From IMG/VR virus record IMGVR_UViG_3300035670_000631, positions 1 through 37,804 of that record: a stretch of DNA of 37,804 bases; one strand, written 5' to 3'. The notes under the pieces are model-generated. The model worked only from the letters and a program-made list of their open reading frames with translations. It was not told the origin of the DNA and searched no databases. A program made the position numbers and the translations under genes. Shown here in pieces: positions 32,588 to 37,804 of the stretch. The DNA comes from a virus. How positions within the stretch are numbered: the stretch's first letter is position 1; every line of letters starts with the position of its first letter.

Positions 32588-33031
32588 TTAGTCCTCATCA
32601 TGATCATTATCATCTATCTCGTCTTGTTCATTGACGACATAGGTTTCACCTTTCTTAGTTAAATTAATAACAAGTGGTGTTGGTTTAGCATCATTGAGTT
32701 CGCTAACTTCAGGAACTCTGCCATATCCATATCTCAAAAGTTTTTCACCAATCATATTTAGCTTATCAAATAAAGCATGATGAACTTCAGAGCGATATGA
32801 CCTAGGCTTTCCACTGGCACTTAATTCAATGATTTGACCATCTCGAATTTTCTCTTGACGCTCAACTTCTAATTGAATCTTTCTATAATTCTCTACAAGT
32901 TCTTGTATTGGGTCAAACCTAAGTTGACGTAGTCTTGCAGCAGATCTTTTGCTACCAACATAATAAGAAGGCACAGCTAATCGCTTATTAGGCGGCTGTA
33001 CAGGTACAGGCATATTTCGTTGTTCACTCAT
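32588..33031 (-). CDS. Putative terminase small subunit
   Basis: 147 residues directly before the large terminase. The N-terminus is Pro-rich and basic (VGSKRSAARLRQLRFDPIQE). A coiled coil follows (ENYRKIQLEVERQEKIRDGQ), then HHALFDKLNMIGEKLLRYGY, and the C-terminus is acidic (DEIDDNDHDED). The helical oligomerisation core and acidic tail fit small terminases, which recognise packaging sites, but the helix-turn-helix is not obvious. The call rests mainly on position. Confidence 0.6.
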   Translation of the reverse strand: MSEQRNMPVPVQPPNKRLAVPSYYVGSKRSAARLRQLRFDPIQELVENYRKIQLEVERQEKIRDGQIIELSASGKPRSYRSEVHHALFDKLNMIGEKLLRYGYGRVPEVSELNDAKPTPLVINLTKKGETYVVNEQDEIDDNDHDED

Positions 33032-33052
33032 TGGTGTTCTCTATTAGTTAAT

Positions 33053-34273
33053 TTATTGTTTCATTCTATTCTTATCAAGAAACTTAATCTCATCAACAAG
33101 TGCATCTGCATCTGTTTTAAATGAGTTAAATTCATTTCTAGTGATAGTTTTGTTCAAGTCTTCTAGCAGACTTTGAGCCTCATTATTGTGTTCAGCCCTA
33201 GCTGCATATAACCATCTAAATGAATTCTTTTTGTCATTCATCTTTAAATAATACTTACCTAATACAAGCATAGCTTCTAGATCACGATGCATTGCACAAT
33301 CTTTTAAATCTGATATTACAGCATTTAACTGATCCTCACTACTTGTTGGATCATTAAATATCAGCATTGCTAATTTATATTGTGCAACTTTATTTACTTT
33401 AGAGGCTTTTTCTAAGAGATTAACAATCAGGCTATCATCTTCTAAAACATCAACAAGTTTTAGAATTAAATCGCTATTAAGACCGCTAGAAAATTCTTGT
33501 ATAATTGCATTACAATAGGGATTTAGTTCTTGAGGTACAAGATTCTTTTCCATTAAATTAACGAGTTCATTAAATGCCGAATAATCTTTCTTACTTATAC
33601 GCCACATTAATACACGAGTAGCAGGTCCATATTGCTTCTTTAGTTTTAGATTAACAGCATCAGATATTGTCTTATTACGAGCTGCTTGATCATTAATTAC
33701 AGCTGATATTAATTCTTTATGAGATTTATTATTTGTCTTTTGAGGTTTAGCAGACTTATTCAGATGTGGGTTAGGTTCAGCATTAGGCAAATCTACACTA
33801 AAGATTTCCATAGGGGCTACATTCTTAAATTCCTGAATACCTCTACTTATGAATTTATATTCTTTAAGTTTGCCAGATACTAATTTATAGACAGATTCAG
33901 TCATTGTAACACCACCGTAATCTGCTAAACTTTCAGTTCTTGCTGCTAGATTAACAGCTTCACCCATAAGATTAGTACCGTAAATCCAAACTTCACCAAC
34001 ATGAATTCCTATACGCCATCTAAGAGTATTGAGATTTAGCAGTCTTAATTGCATTTCTACACTGAATCTGACTGCATCAACTGCACTAGCAAATTCAATG
34101 AGTACACTATCACCACCTGTATTAAAGAGTCTACCTTTACTTACATCAATTAGTTTATCGATTATTAATCGGCACTCATCTAGCTGTTTTAATGTACCAA
34201 TTTCATCAGATTGCATTTTACTGCTATAACCAATGACATCGCTACATACAATAGTTGCAAGTTTAGTGTCCAT
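33053..34273 (-). CDS. Class III nucleotidyl cyclase with C-terminal Sel1-like repeats
   Basis: 406 residues. Residues 3-160 match the class III adenylate/guanylate cyclase domain. Asp12 (CSDVIGYS) and Asp55 (NTGGDSVLIEF) are the metal-binding aspartates. RWRIGIHVGEVWIYG at 85-99 is the usual core, and Asn108 and Arg112 in AVNLAAR are the transition-state residues. The purine-selecting Lys is Asn51, and the partner Asp/Thr is Asn101, so substrate choice is uncertain. After a linker, residues about 190-380 are helical, with Sel1-like units such as EAMLVLGKYYLKMNDKKNSF then RWLYAARAEHNNEAQSLL. Cyclases make cyclic nucleotides from NTPs; this pocket could use another base or be impaired. The ATG overlaps the stop of the small membrane protein (TAATG), and terminase genes follow. 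A cyclase in a phage packaging operon is unusual. Confidence 0.85.
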   Translation of the reverse strand: MDTKLATIVCSDVIGYSSKMQSDEIGTLKQLDECRLIIDKLIDVSKGRLFNTGGDSVLIEFASAVDAVRFSVEMQLRLLNLNTLRWRIGIHVGEVWIYGTNLMGEAVNLAARTESLADYGGVTMTESVYKLVSGKLKEYKFISRGIQEFKNVAPMEIFSVDLPNAEPNPHLNKSAKPQKTNNKSHKELISAVINDQAARNKTISDAVNLKLKKQYGPATRVLMWRISKKDYSAFNELVNLMEKNLVPQELNPYCNAIIQEFSSGLNSDLILKLVDVLEDDSLIVNLLEKASKVNKVAQYKLAMLIFNDPTSSEDQLNAVISDLKDCAMHRDLEAMLVLGKYYLKMNDKKNSFRWLYAARAEHNNEAQSLLEDLNKTITRNEFNSFKTDADALVDEIKFLDKNRMKQ

Positions 34274-34449
34274 TATTTTGACTCTTTAACAAGTCTATTA
34301 ATTTGATCCCATAAAGCTGTAATTTGCTTATCGTAATTTTTCTCTAGATAGTCTAATCTGACTTTAATAGTGACTGCATAGGCTGCAATAGCTACAATAG
34401 CTGCACCGAGATACCACAATTTACTTATCGCTTCAGTAACAGCTTCCAT
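34273..34449 (-). CDS. Small membrane protein coupled to the cyclase
   Basis: 58 residues with an AGGAGT site four bases before the ATG. The TAA overlaps the cyclase ATG. Residues about 10-29 (LWYLGAAIVAIAAYAVTIKV) form one membrane segment, followed by a charged helix that may be a coiled coil (RLDYLEKNYDKQITALWDQI). It could be a membrane partner or sensor for the cyclase, or a holin or spanin-like small protein in the late operon. The tight coupling favours a joint role but does not prove it. Confidence 0.7.
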   Translation of the reverse strand: MEAVTEAISKLWYLGAAIVAIAAYAVTIKVRLDYLEKNYDKQITALWDQINRLVKESK

Positions 34450-34866
34450 AACAACTCCTGTATAGAAACTAAGTACTACAATAAAATTACACCAAGAATT
34501 CTAAATCATGAAGTTACATTTTCCTCTTAGCCTCTAAAAGACGTCTTATTTGCTATACTATTTTAACATTCTTTAAGATACATACTTTAATGAATATCTT
34601 AATTAATATCATTACATTTAAATACTATATTAATCTAAAATCATTATATTTAAGTTTTAGTATCATCATACTTAAAGACTATCTTAGTTTAGTAGTTTAG
34701 TTTAATAGATTTATTAATCATAATATATCCTTTAATAACTTCCTATAATAACATCTTTAAATAATATCATTATAATATTTTATTAAATAAATCTACTACT
34801 AATCTAAGACGTCCTTATAAGTGTCTCTCAGGGAGAACGTCCTAGGGTTAATTTAACGGGTTCGTT
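34450..34866. other. AT-rich non-coding region before the late operon
   Basis: About 417 bases with no plausible gene; every frame is broken by stops. It carries the 18-nt box (34845-34862), an imperfect hairpin at 34821-34840, and the degenerate repeats atcattacattta (34608) and atcattatattta (34640) plus a weaker copy near 34766. Related aagacgtc/agacgtcc segments lie at 34538 and 34806. No clear sigma-70 promoter stands out. It probably serves as regulatory leader, perhaps also a replication or packaging site. Confidence 0.55.
34845..34862 (-). promoter_or_regulatory. 18-nt palindromic box, copy 2 (candidate phage promoter/operator)
   Basis: Identical to 16301-16318 and placed four bases after the stop codon of the zincin gene, upstream of the cyclase-terminase operon. 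On its transcription-downstream side a short hairpin (GTTCTC/GAGAAC with one bulged base) follows, as at copy 1. Shared arrangement at two operon heads argues for a regulatory role. Confidence 0.6.
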
Positions 34867-35298
34867 CTAAGACTTTTTCTTAGATTTCTTCTTATTTTGT
34901 GGTTTAATAACTTGATTATAATATGAATACATTAACTCTTGTGAAAGCATTTGTATCGAATATGCTTCAAATTCAGATGATGGTTGTAGCTCACCTATGC
35001 TCTTATGAAACTCTTGCCATATGTGAACTGCTTCATGAACTAATAAGGCTGCTATTTGTATACTTTCATAATTAGATGCTTCTTTAGGGTCTATACAAAC
35101 AATTCCAGCTCTCTTACCTTCTTTACTCCTAATGAAATGAGTAGTGGCACTAGAATCTTGTTTTACCCAATAACCGATTTCCTGTGGTGTAATTTTAAAC
35201 TTCTTTAATTCCTTATAAAATTGCTTCTCATTTGTACAGAGAGCATAATAATATGAACTTACGATTAAGCTTCTTGAACACCATTCTATGTTTTTCAT
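34867..35298 (-). CDS. Zincin-like putative metallopeptidase
   Basis: 143 residues. LVHEAVHIWQEF holds an HExxH zinc site (His88, Glu89, His92). A Glu about 19 residues later (SSEFEAYSIQ, Glu111) is placed like the third ligand of gluzincins. The C-terminus is a Lys/Ser tail (NKKKSKKKS). Such short zincins are frequent in phages; substrates are unknown, and roles may be host-protein cleavage or a structural metal site. The ATG follows directly after a 13-base T-run of the upstream terminator, with no ribosome site at normal spacing, so expression may be low or start elsewhere. Confidence 0.7.
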   Translation of the reverse strand: MKNIEWCSRSLIVSSYYYALCTNEKQFYKELKKFKITPQEIGYWVKQDSSATTHFIRSKEGKRAGIVCIDPKEASNYESIQIAALLVHEAVHIWQEFHKSIGELQPSSEFEAYSIQMLSQELMYSYYNQVIKPQNKKKSKKKS

Positions 35299-35357
35299 AA
35301 AAAAAAAAAAATAAAGAGGAACCTCCAGAAAGACCCTATAAAGGATCTCTCTGGAGG
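35299..35357 (-). terminator. Strong intrinsic terminator ending the early-type block
   Basis: On the minus strand CCTCCAGA (35357-35350) pairs with TCTGGAGG (35329-35322), with further partial pairing inside the loop. It is followed by TTCCTCTTTA and 13 T. It lies between the 183-residue gene and the zincin gene and likely separates two transcription units. Confidence 0.85.
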
Positions 35358-35365
35358 TGTTGATG

Positions 35366-35917
35366 TTAAATCAGACGTTTAACATTTCGGTACTTAATAT
35401 ACGGCTCTAAGTGGTTCCAATATTGCGCTTTCTTAAAAGTTTTATCAAAACGATTTGCAACTGATTGATCTCCAGCTGATTTTAGTTTTGTTAAGAAGAA
35501 TCTAGCAATATATAAATCATCACTTTCTACTCTAATTATATTAGACTGATATACAAGATTAAATCTAGTATTTACATGACTAATATCTTCATTAGCGTAT
35601 ATATGAAGAGCCTTATAAAAAGCTGTTTCAATTAGATTCCACTGTAGATCTTTATTCTTTCTGTATTCATTTATGTGTAAGAATTTTTTACCTACAATTT
35701 CATCTAGTGCAAAATTTATTGTTACTCCTTTCGATGGTCTAATGAATTGACCTATAGTTCCTGTTTCAAGTACGTCATGACGTTGACCAGCTCCAGCATG
35801 CTTACCCTCTAATATTTTATTTCTATCATGTAAGTCTTTAATTAAAGTCTTTCTAAGCATGTAGTTAAGCTGAGTTGCAGTCTGCCTTAATAGATGCGAT
35901 GCTGATATGGTTATCAT
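35366..35917 (-). CDS. Conserved-looking phage protein of unknown function
   Basis: 183 residues, starting three bases after the preceding small gene. It is basic and mixed alpha/beta: SHLLRQTATQLNYMLRKTLI, a loop GKHAGAGQRHDVLETGTIGQ, then NFALDEIVGKKFLHINEY and a C-terminal basic helix (TKLKSAGDQSVANRFDKTFK). I do not recognise a family and see no catalytic motif. It is the last gene before the strong terminator. Confidence 0.6.
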   Translation of the reverse strand: MITISASHLLRQTATQLNYMLRKTLIKDLHDRNKILEGKHAGAGQRHDVLETGTIGQFIRPSKGVTINFALDEIVGKKFLHINEYRKNKDLQWNLIETAFYKALHIYANEDISHVNTRFNLVYQSNIIRVESDDLYIARFFLTKLKSAGDQSVANRFDKTFKKAQYWNHLEPYIKYRNVKRLI

Positions 35918-35919
35918 AT

Positions 35920-36063
35920 TTAAAGTTTAAGACCTCTAAGGTTAAGAGCTGTTTCCTTTTCTTTACGTCTTACATGGGGTCTCTGTTTAATTAGATTCCC
36001 ATCTTTGTCGTATTCAGGTCTACGCCATTCTTTCATTTTACCTTTGTTTTGTGACTTACTCAT
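35920..36063 (-). CDS. Small basic protein, 47 residues
   Basis: The ATG at 36063 overlaps the upstream stop (ATGA); TAA is at 35920. The product MSKSQNKGKMKEWRRPEYDK continues with DGNLIKQRPHVRRKEKETAL. It is strongly basic with Trp and aromatic residues, so nucleic acid or ribosome binding is possible. Coupling and clean spacing to both neighbours support it as real. No family recognised. Confidence 0.6.
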   Translation of the reverse strand: MSKSQNKGKMKEWRRPEYDKDGNLIKQRPHVRRKEKETALNLRGLKL

Positions 36064-36254
36064 TTACTCTCCTTTATATACCGATCTAATGCTAATTTAA
36101 AGCGTTTATCTAATTGATCGACTGAGTCTTCAGGATAGATAACAAATAATTTTGCATAAGCATCTATCATTAATATATCAGAATTATCTTTTAGAAATTT
36201 CTGATAATCTGTATCAATCTTCTCTGATTTCGTATCCAAAAGGTACTTTACCAT
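36060..36254 (-). CDS. Small protein of unknown function, 64 residues
   Basis: The ATG at 36254 lies inside the end of the previous gene in another frame (41-base overlap) and has an AAGGGG site seven bases upstream, which supports this start. The product MVKYLLDTKSEKIDTDYQKF is followed by an amphipathic helix region (DSVDQLDKRFKLALDRYIKE). Function unknown. Confidence 0.55.
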   Translation of the reverse strand: MVKYLLDTKSEKIDTDYQKFLKDNSDILMIDAYAKLFVIYPEDSVDQLDKRFKLALDRYIKESK

Positions 36255-36693
36255 TTAATATCCCCTTCCAATGTCTAAGAATGTCATTTGATACTTTAGC
36301 ATTATCTGCTAATCTCTTTTCAGCATGATCTTTTAACCAATTAAATGTCTCCTTATTGATTGTTTTGTCAAAATGATCTTCATACTGAGGATAGAGCATA
36401 TTACGATAGTCTAATAGTTTCATAGGCCCTTCGTAATGACCCCATTTACGTATGAATTCCCACATTACTGCACCACCTTGAAAACCTGAGATACCGCCAG
36501 AATTACTATTATTCATAGCATGACCAGCCCTATAACATACTGCTGCTATTGCATGTACAATACTATCGTATGTATGATCATATTCATTAAGTTCTTTAAT
36601 TAATGCATCTATTGAATCATTATTCTTTAATTTATACCATCTTTTAATTGTAGCAGGTGTTACTTTCTTTCGCTTAGTTTCTGATGTTTTCAT
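36214..36693 (-). CDS. Conserved phage protein of unknown function, 159 residues
   Basis: Basic N-terminus (TSETKRKKVTPATIKRWYKL), helices, then AGHAMNNSNSGGISGFQGGA and MWEFIRKWGHYEGPMKLLDY, followed by NMLYPQYEDHFDKTINKETF. I recognise this arrangement (NNSNSGGI.GFQ.GAVMWEFIR and RNMLYPQYEDHF) as a recurring phage hypothetical protein, but no function is known to me. AGGGAAT precedes the ATG. It overlaps the next gene by 41 bases. Confidence 0.7.
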   Translation of the reverse strand: MKTSETKRKKVTPATIKRWYKLKNNDSIDALIKELNEYDHTYDSIVHAIAAVCYRAGHAMNNSNSGGISGFQGGAVMWEFIRKWGHYEGPMKLLDYRNMLYPQYEDHFDKTINKETFNWLKDHAEKRLADNAKVSNDILRHWKGILNGKVPFGYEIRED

Positions 36694-36702
36694 ACATATT
36701 CC

Positions 36703-36936
36703 CTATTTAATAGTGCGATTAGTAATATAGTTAATTACAGTATCAATTAATACGTAATTCCAATATTTGTTTTGTGTTTCATACCTTAATGCTGCTAAGT
36801 TTATAATTTTTTCTCGATCTTCTTCTGTTAATTTTATAAGAGATTCTGTATATTTATGTACTAATGTATGAGGATCTAAATGTTCATTTTCTGAAATAAA
36901 ATCATCTAGGTATTTATGATTTATCTGTTTATTCAA
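36703..36936 (-). CDS. Small protein of unknown function with TTG start
   Basis: 77 residues starting at TTG (36936), which has an AGGAGA site five to six bases upstream; no ATG is better placed. It is all-helical and charged: NHKYLDDFISENEHLDPHTL, then SLIKLTEEDREKIINLAALR and WNYVLIDTVINYITNR. Unknown function, in a row of short early-type genes. Confidence 0.6.
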   Translation of the reverse strand: MNKQINHKYLDDFISENEHLDPHTLVHKYTESLIKLTEEDREKIINLAALRYETQNKYWNYVLIDTVINYITNRTIK

Positions 36937-36951
36937 GTGTTTCTCCTTTAT

Positions 36952-37161
36952 TTAATTCATTTCAGATAATCTTTTACGTAAGATATTAATTAATTCTTGA
37001 GTATCTTTTGATACTCTTCTCATATAAGCAAAGAATTCTAGCTTTTCTAAGGCCTTTTGCATTAATTCCTTATCAGTCATGTATTCTCCTTTAAAACCCG
37101 CATGACTGACTTGATCACTATCCAACGCCTCAAGCGCCATCTGCATAGCTTCTCTGCTCAT
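36952..37161 (-). CDS. Short SREAMQ-type early protein, 69 residues
   Basis: The ATG overlaps the upstream stop (ATGA). The product begins MSREAMQMALEALDSDQ and is helical (KELMQKALEKLEFFAYMRRV). It shares its N-terminal SREAMQ-AL with the next upstream gene, and 16 bases around that stretch are identical in both genes, so the two are related by duplication or share a leader. This N-terminus is frequent in small phage proteins. Function unknown. Confidence 0.65.
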   Translation of the reverse strand: MSREAMQMALEALDSDQVSHAGFKGEYMTDKELMQKALEKLEFFAYMRRVSKDTQELINILRKRLSEMN

Positions 37162-37415
37162 TTCTCAATCCTGTTCAGGTAGCGGTTAATTGCTTCCTCA
37201 TGAGTTTCCCCTTCAACCATGACAATGTTTCCGTTTAAGTTTGTTCTAACTGGCCATTGTTTAATTAATCCCAAACGCTCTTTGCACTCTTGCAAACCAA
37301 ATTCACCGAGCAATGCAGCGGAAACATAAACGCCCATTCCGTTTTTTACCCCTATGCAAACGCTTCCATTTACAAGCGCCTGTTGCATAGCTTCTCTGCT
37401 ATCTTTACTCATCAT
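37158..37415 (-). CDS. SREAMQ-type early protein, 85 residues
   Basis: Two adjacent ATG codons at 37415 and 37412 overlap the upstream stop. The product has SKDSREAMQQALVNGSVCIG, then YVSAALLGEFGLQECKERLG and a C-terminal beta/alpha end (VMVEGETHEEAINRYLNRIE). It is a paralogue of the following gene at the N-terminus. The local sequence is less AT-rich than the rest of the early block. No function known. Confidence 0.6.
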   Translation of the reverse strand: MMSKDSREAMQQALVNGSVCIGVKNGMGVYVSAALLGEFGLQECKERLGLIKQWPVRTNLNGNIVMVEGETHEEAINRYLNRIEK

Positions 37416-37669
37416 TCAACTCCGAAATGTTTTTTAATCAATTCTCTTGCTTGATTCAAGCCACCAAGATTGGTAGTTATACCTTCACTATATTGTAATT
37501 CACAATCAGCGTTAATGACTTGACACATTTCTCGCACAATCAACTCGATCAATCCCTCTACTTCTTCACGATACATAAAGTAGTAGTCATCCTCAACCGT
37601 CTCACCATAAGAGTTGAAGTAGTCTCGGCAATAGTGTTGTTTTAGATATGCTTCAATTCGTTCGTTCAT
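37412..37669 (-). CDS. Small early protein, 85 residues
   Basis: I chose the ATG at 37669 (MNERIEAYLKQHYCRDYF) because it overlaps the stop of the previous gene as ATGA. The frame extends 13 codons further to 37708, but that would overlap the upstream gene by 43 bases. The product is helical and acidic (MYREEVEGLIELIVREMCQV) and ends with NQARELIKKHFGVE, similar to the end of the previous gene product. Function unknown. Confidence 0.6.
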   Translation of the reverse strand: MNERIEAYLKQHYCRDYFNSYGETVEDDYYFMYREEVEGLIELIVREMCQVINADCELQYSEGITTNLGGLNQARELIKKHFGVE

Positions 37670-37804
37670 TCTTTGATTCCGAAGTGTTCTTGAATATGAT
37701 GAATACAATCCCGCATTGCTCGGTCATATCCCTTATCCCAATCTTCTTCTGCCGAGTCATTCGTATATCGTTCAGGGGTATTATCAACTAGAGTCGAAAC
37801 AAAT
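37666..37804 (-). CDS. Partial early protein (N-terminus beyond right edge)
   Basis: An open frame enters from the right edge and stops at TGA 37666-37668. The visible 45 residues include PERYTNDSAEEDWDKGYDRA and the end MRDCIHHIQEHFGIKE. The final HFGIKE resembles HFGVE of the next gene, suggesting a family of related small proteins in tandem. The start and function are not visible. Confidence 0.55.
   Translation of the reverse strand, partial: FVSTLVDNTPERYTNDSAEEDWDKGYDRAMRDCIHHIQEHFGIKE

Noticed and set aside
33200-34273. GGDS in the cyclase read as a GGDEF diguanylate cyclase site
   Set aside because: The flanking motifs (DVIGYS, RIGIHVGEV, VNLAAR) are those of class III cyclases; GGDEF domains lack them and have the E-F after GGD.
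34450-34866. tRNA or other structured RNA gene in the non-coding region
   Set aside because: No cloverleaf, anticodon arm or CCA end found by eye; composition is too AT-rich and only short hairpins are present.
1-37804. CRISPR array, insertion sequence or diversity-generating retroelement
   Set aside because: No regular spacer-repeat pattern, transposase, reverse transcriptase or template/variable repeat pair was seen on either strand.

Overview
The window is a block of a tailed, long-tailed (siphovirus-type) bacteriophage genome. The phage appears unclassified and has an AT-rich background of roughly one third G+C. No bacterial housekeeping gene is visible, and every supported gene lies on the minus strand, so transcription runs right to left. 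Family-level sequence patterns (tail fibre 'LDDYEEGTW' tip, NTAVG-type repeats, short accessory proteins beside the fibres) resemble phages from freshwater metagenomes, so an uncultured aquatic Gram-negative host is my best guess. This is inference; nothing in the window names the host.

Read in the direction of transcription, the layout is as follows. (1) 37804-35366: a run of small, often overlapping early-type genes of unknown function. It closes with a strong intrinsic terminator at 35299-35357. (2) 35298-34867: a small HExxH zincin-like protein. (3) 34866-34450: a very AT-rich non-coding region that begins with an 18-nt box. (4) 34449-31239: a small membrane protein, a class III nucleotidyl cyclase with helical repeats, the putative small terminase and the large terminase. 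(5) 31225-23475: virion decoration, fibre and fibre-accessory genes, unusually placed between terminase and portal. They have G+C-rich patches that suggest recent module exchange. (6) 23465-20960: small proteins including a holin-like one, the DUF4055-type portal, and two tiny genes. (7) 20950-16322: a 1542-residue protein that joins a MuF-type minor head domain to a T7/N4-type single-subunit RNA polymerase. (8) 16318-16257: a second copy of the 18-nt box and a hairpin. (9) 16211-12468: scaffold, major capsid, adaptor, closure, terminator and tail tube proteins. (10) 12384-11515: tail-assembly chaperone genes with a lambda-like -1 frameshift site. (11) 11515-1: a gp10-like protein, a terminator, the tape measure, two tail-tip proteins and a large J-like tip protein that runs off the left edge.

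The most notable content is the MuF-RNA polymerase fusion. All recognisable catalytic motifs of the single-subunit polymerase family are present. The MuF half and the position between portal and scaffold suggest that the polymerase is packaged and injected, like N4 virion RNA polymerase, but carried by a siphovirus head protein. The identical 18-nt palindromic box found just after two gene ends, each at the head of a late-gene block, is a candidate promoter or operator of this system. The second notable item is a phage-encoded class III cyclase that keeps the metal-binding and transition-state residues but has Asn/Asn where purine-selecting Lys/Asp are expected. It is translationally coupled to a small membrane protein. 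Together these suggest a virus that brings its own transcription machine and makes, or mimics the making of, a cyclic nucleotide signal. All alignments were made by eye, without database searches.
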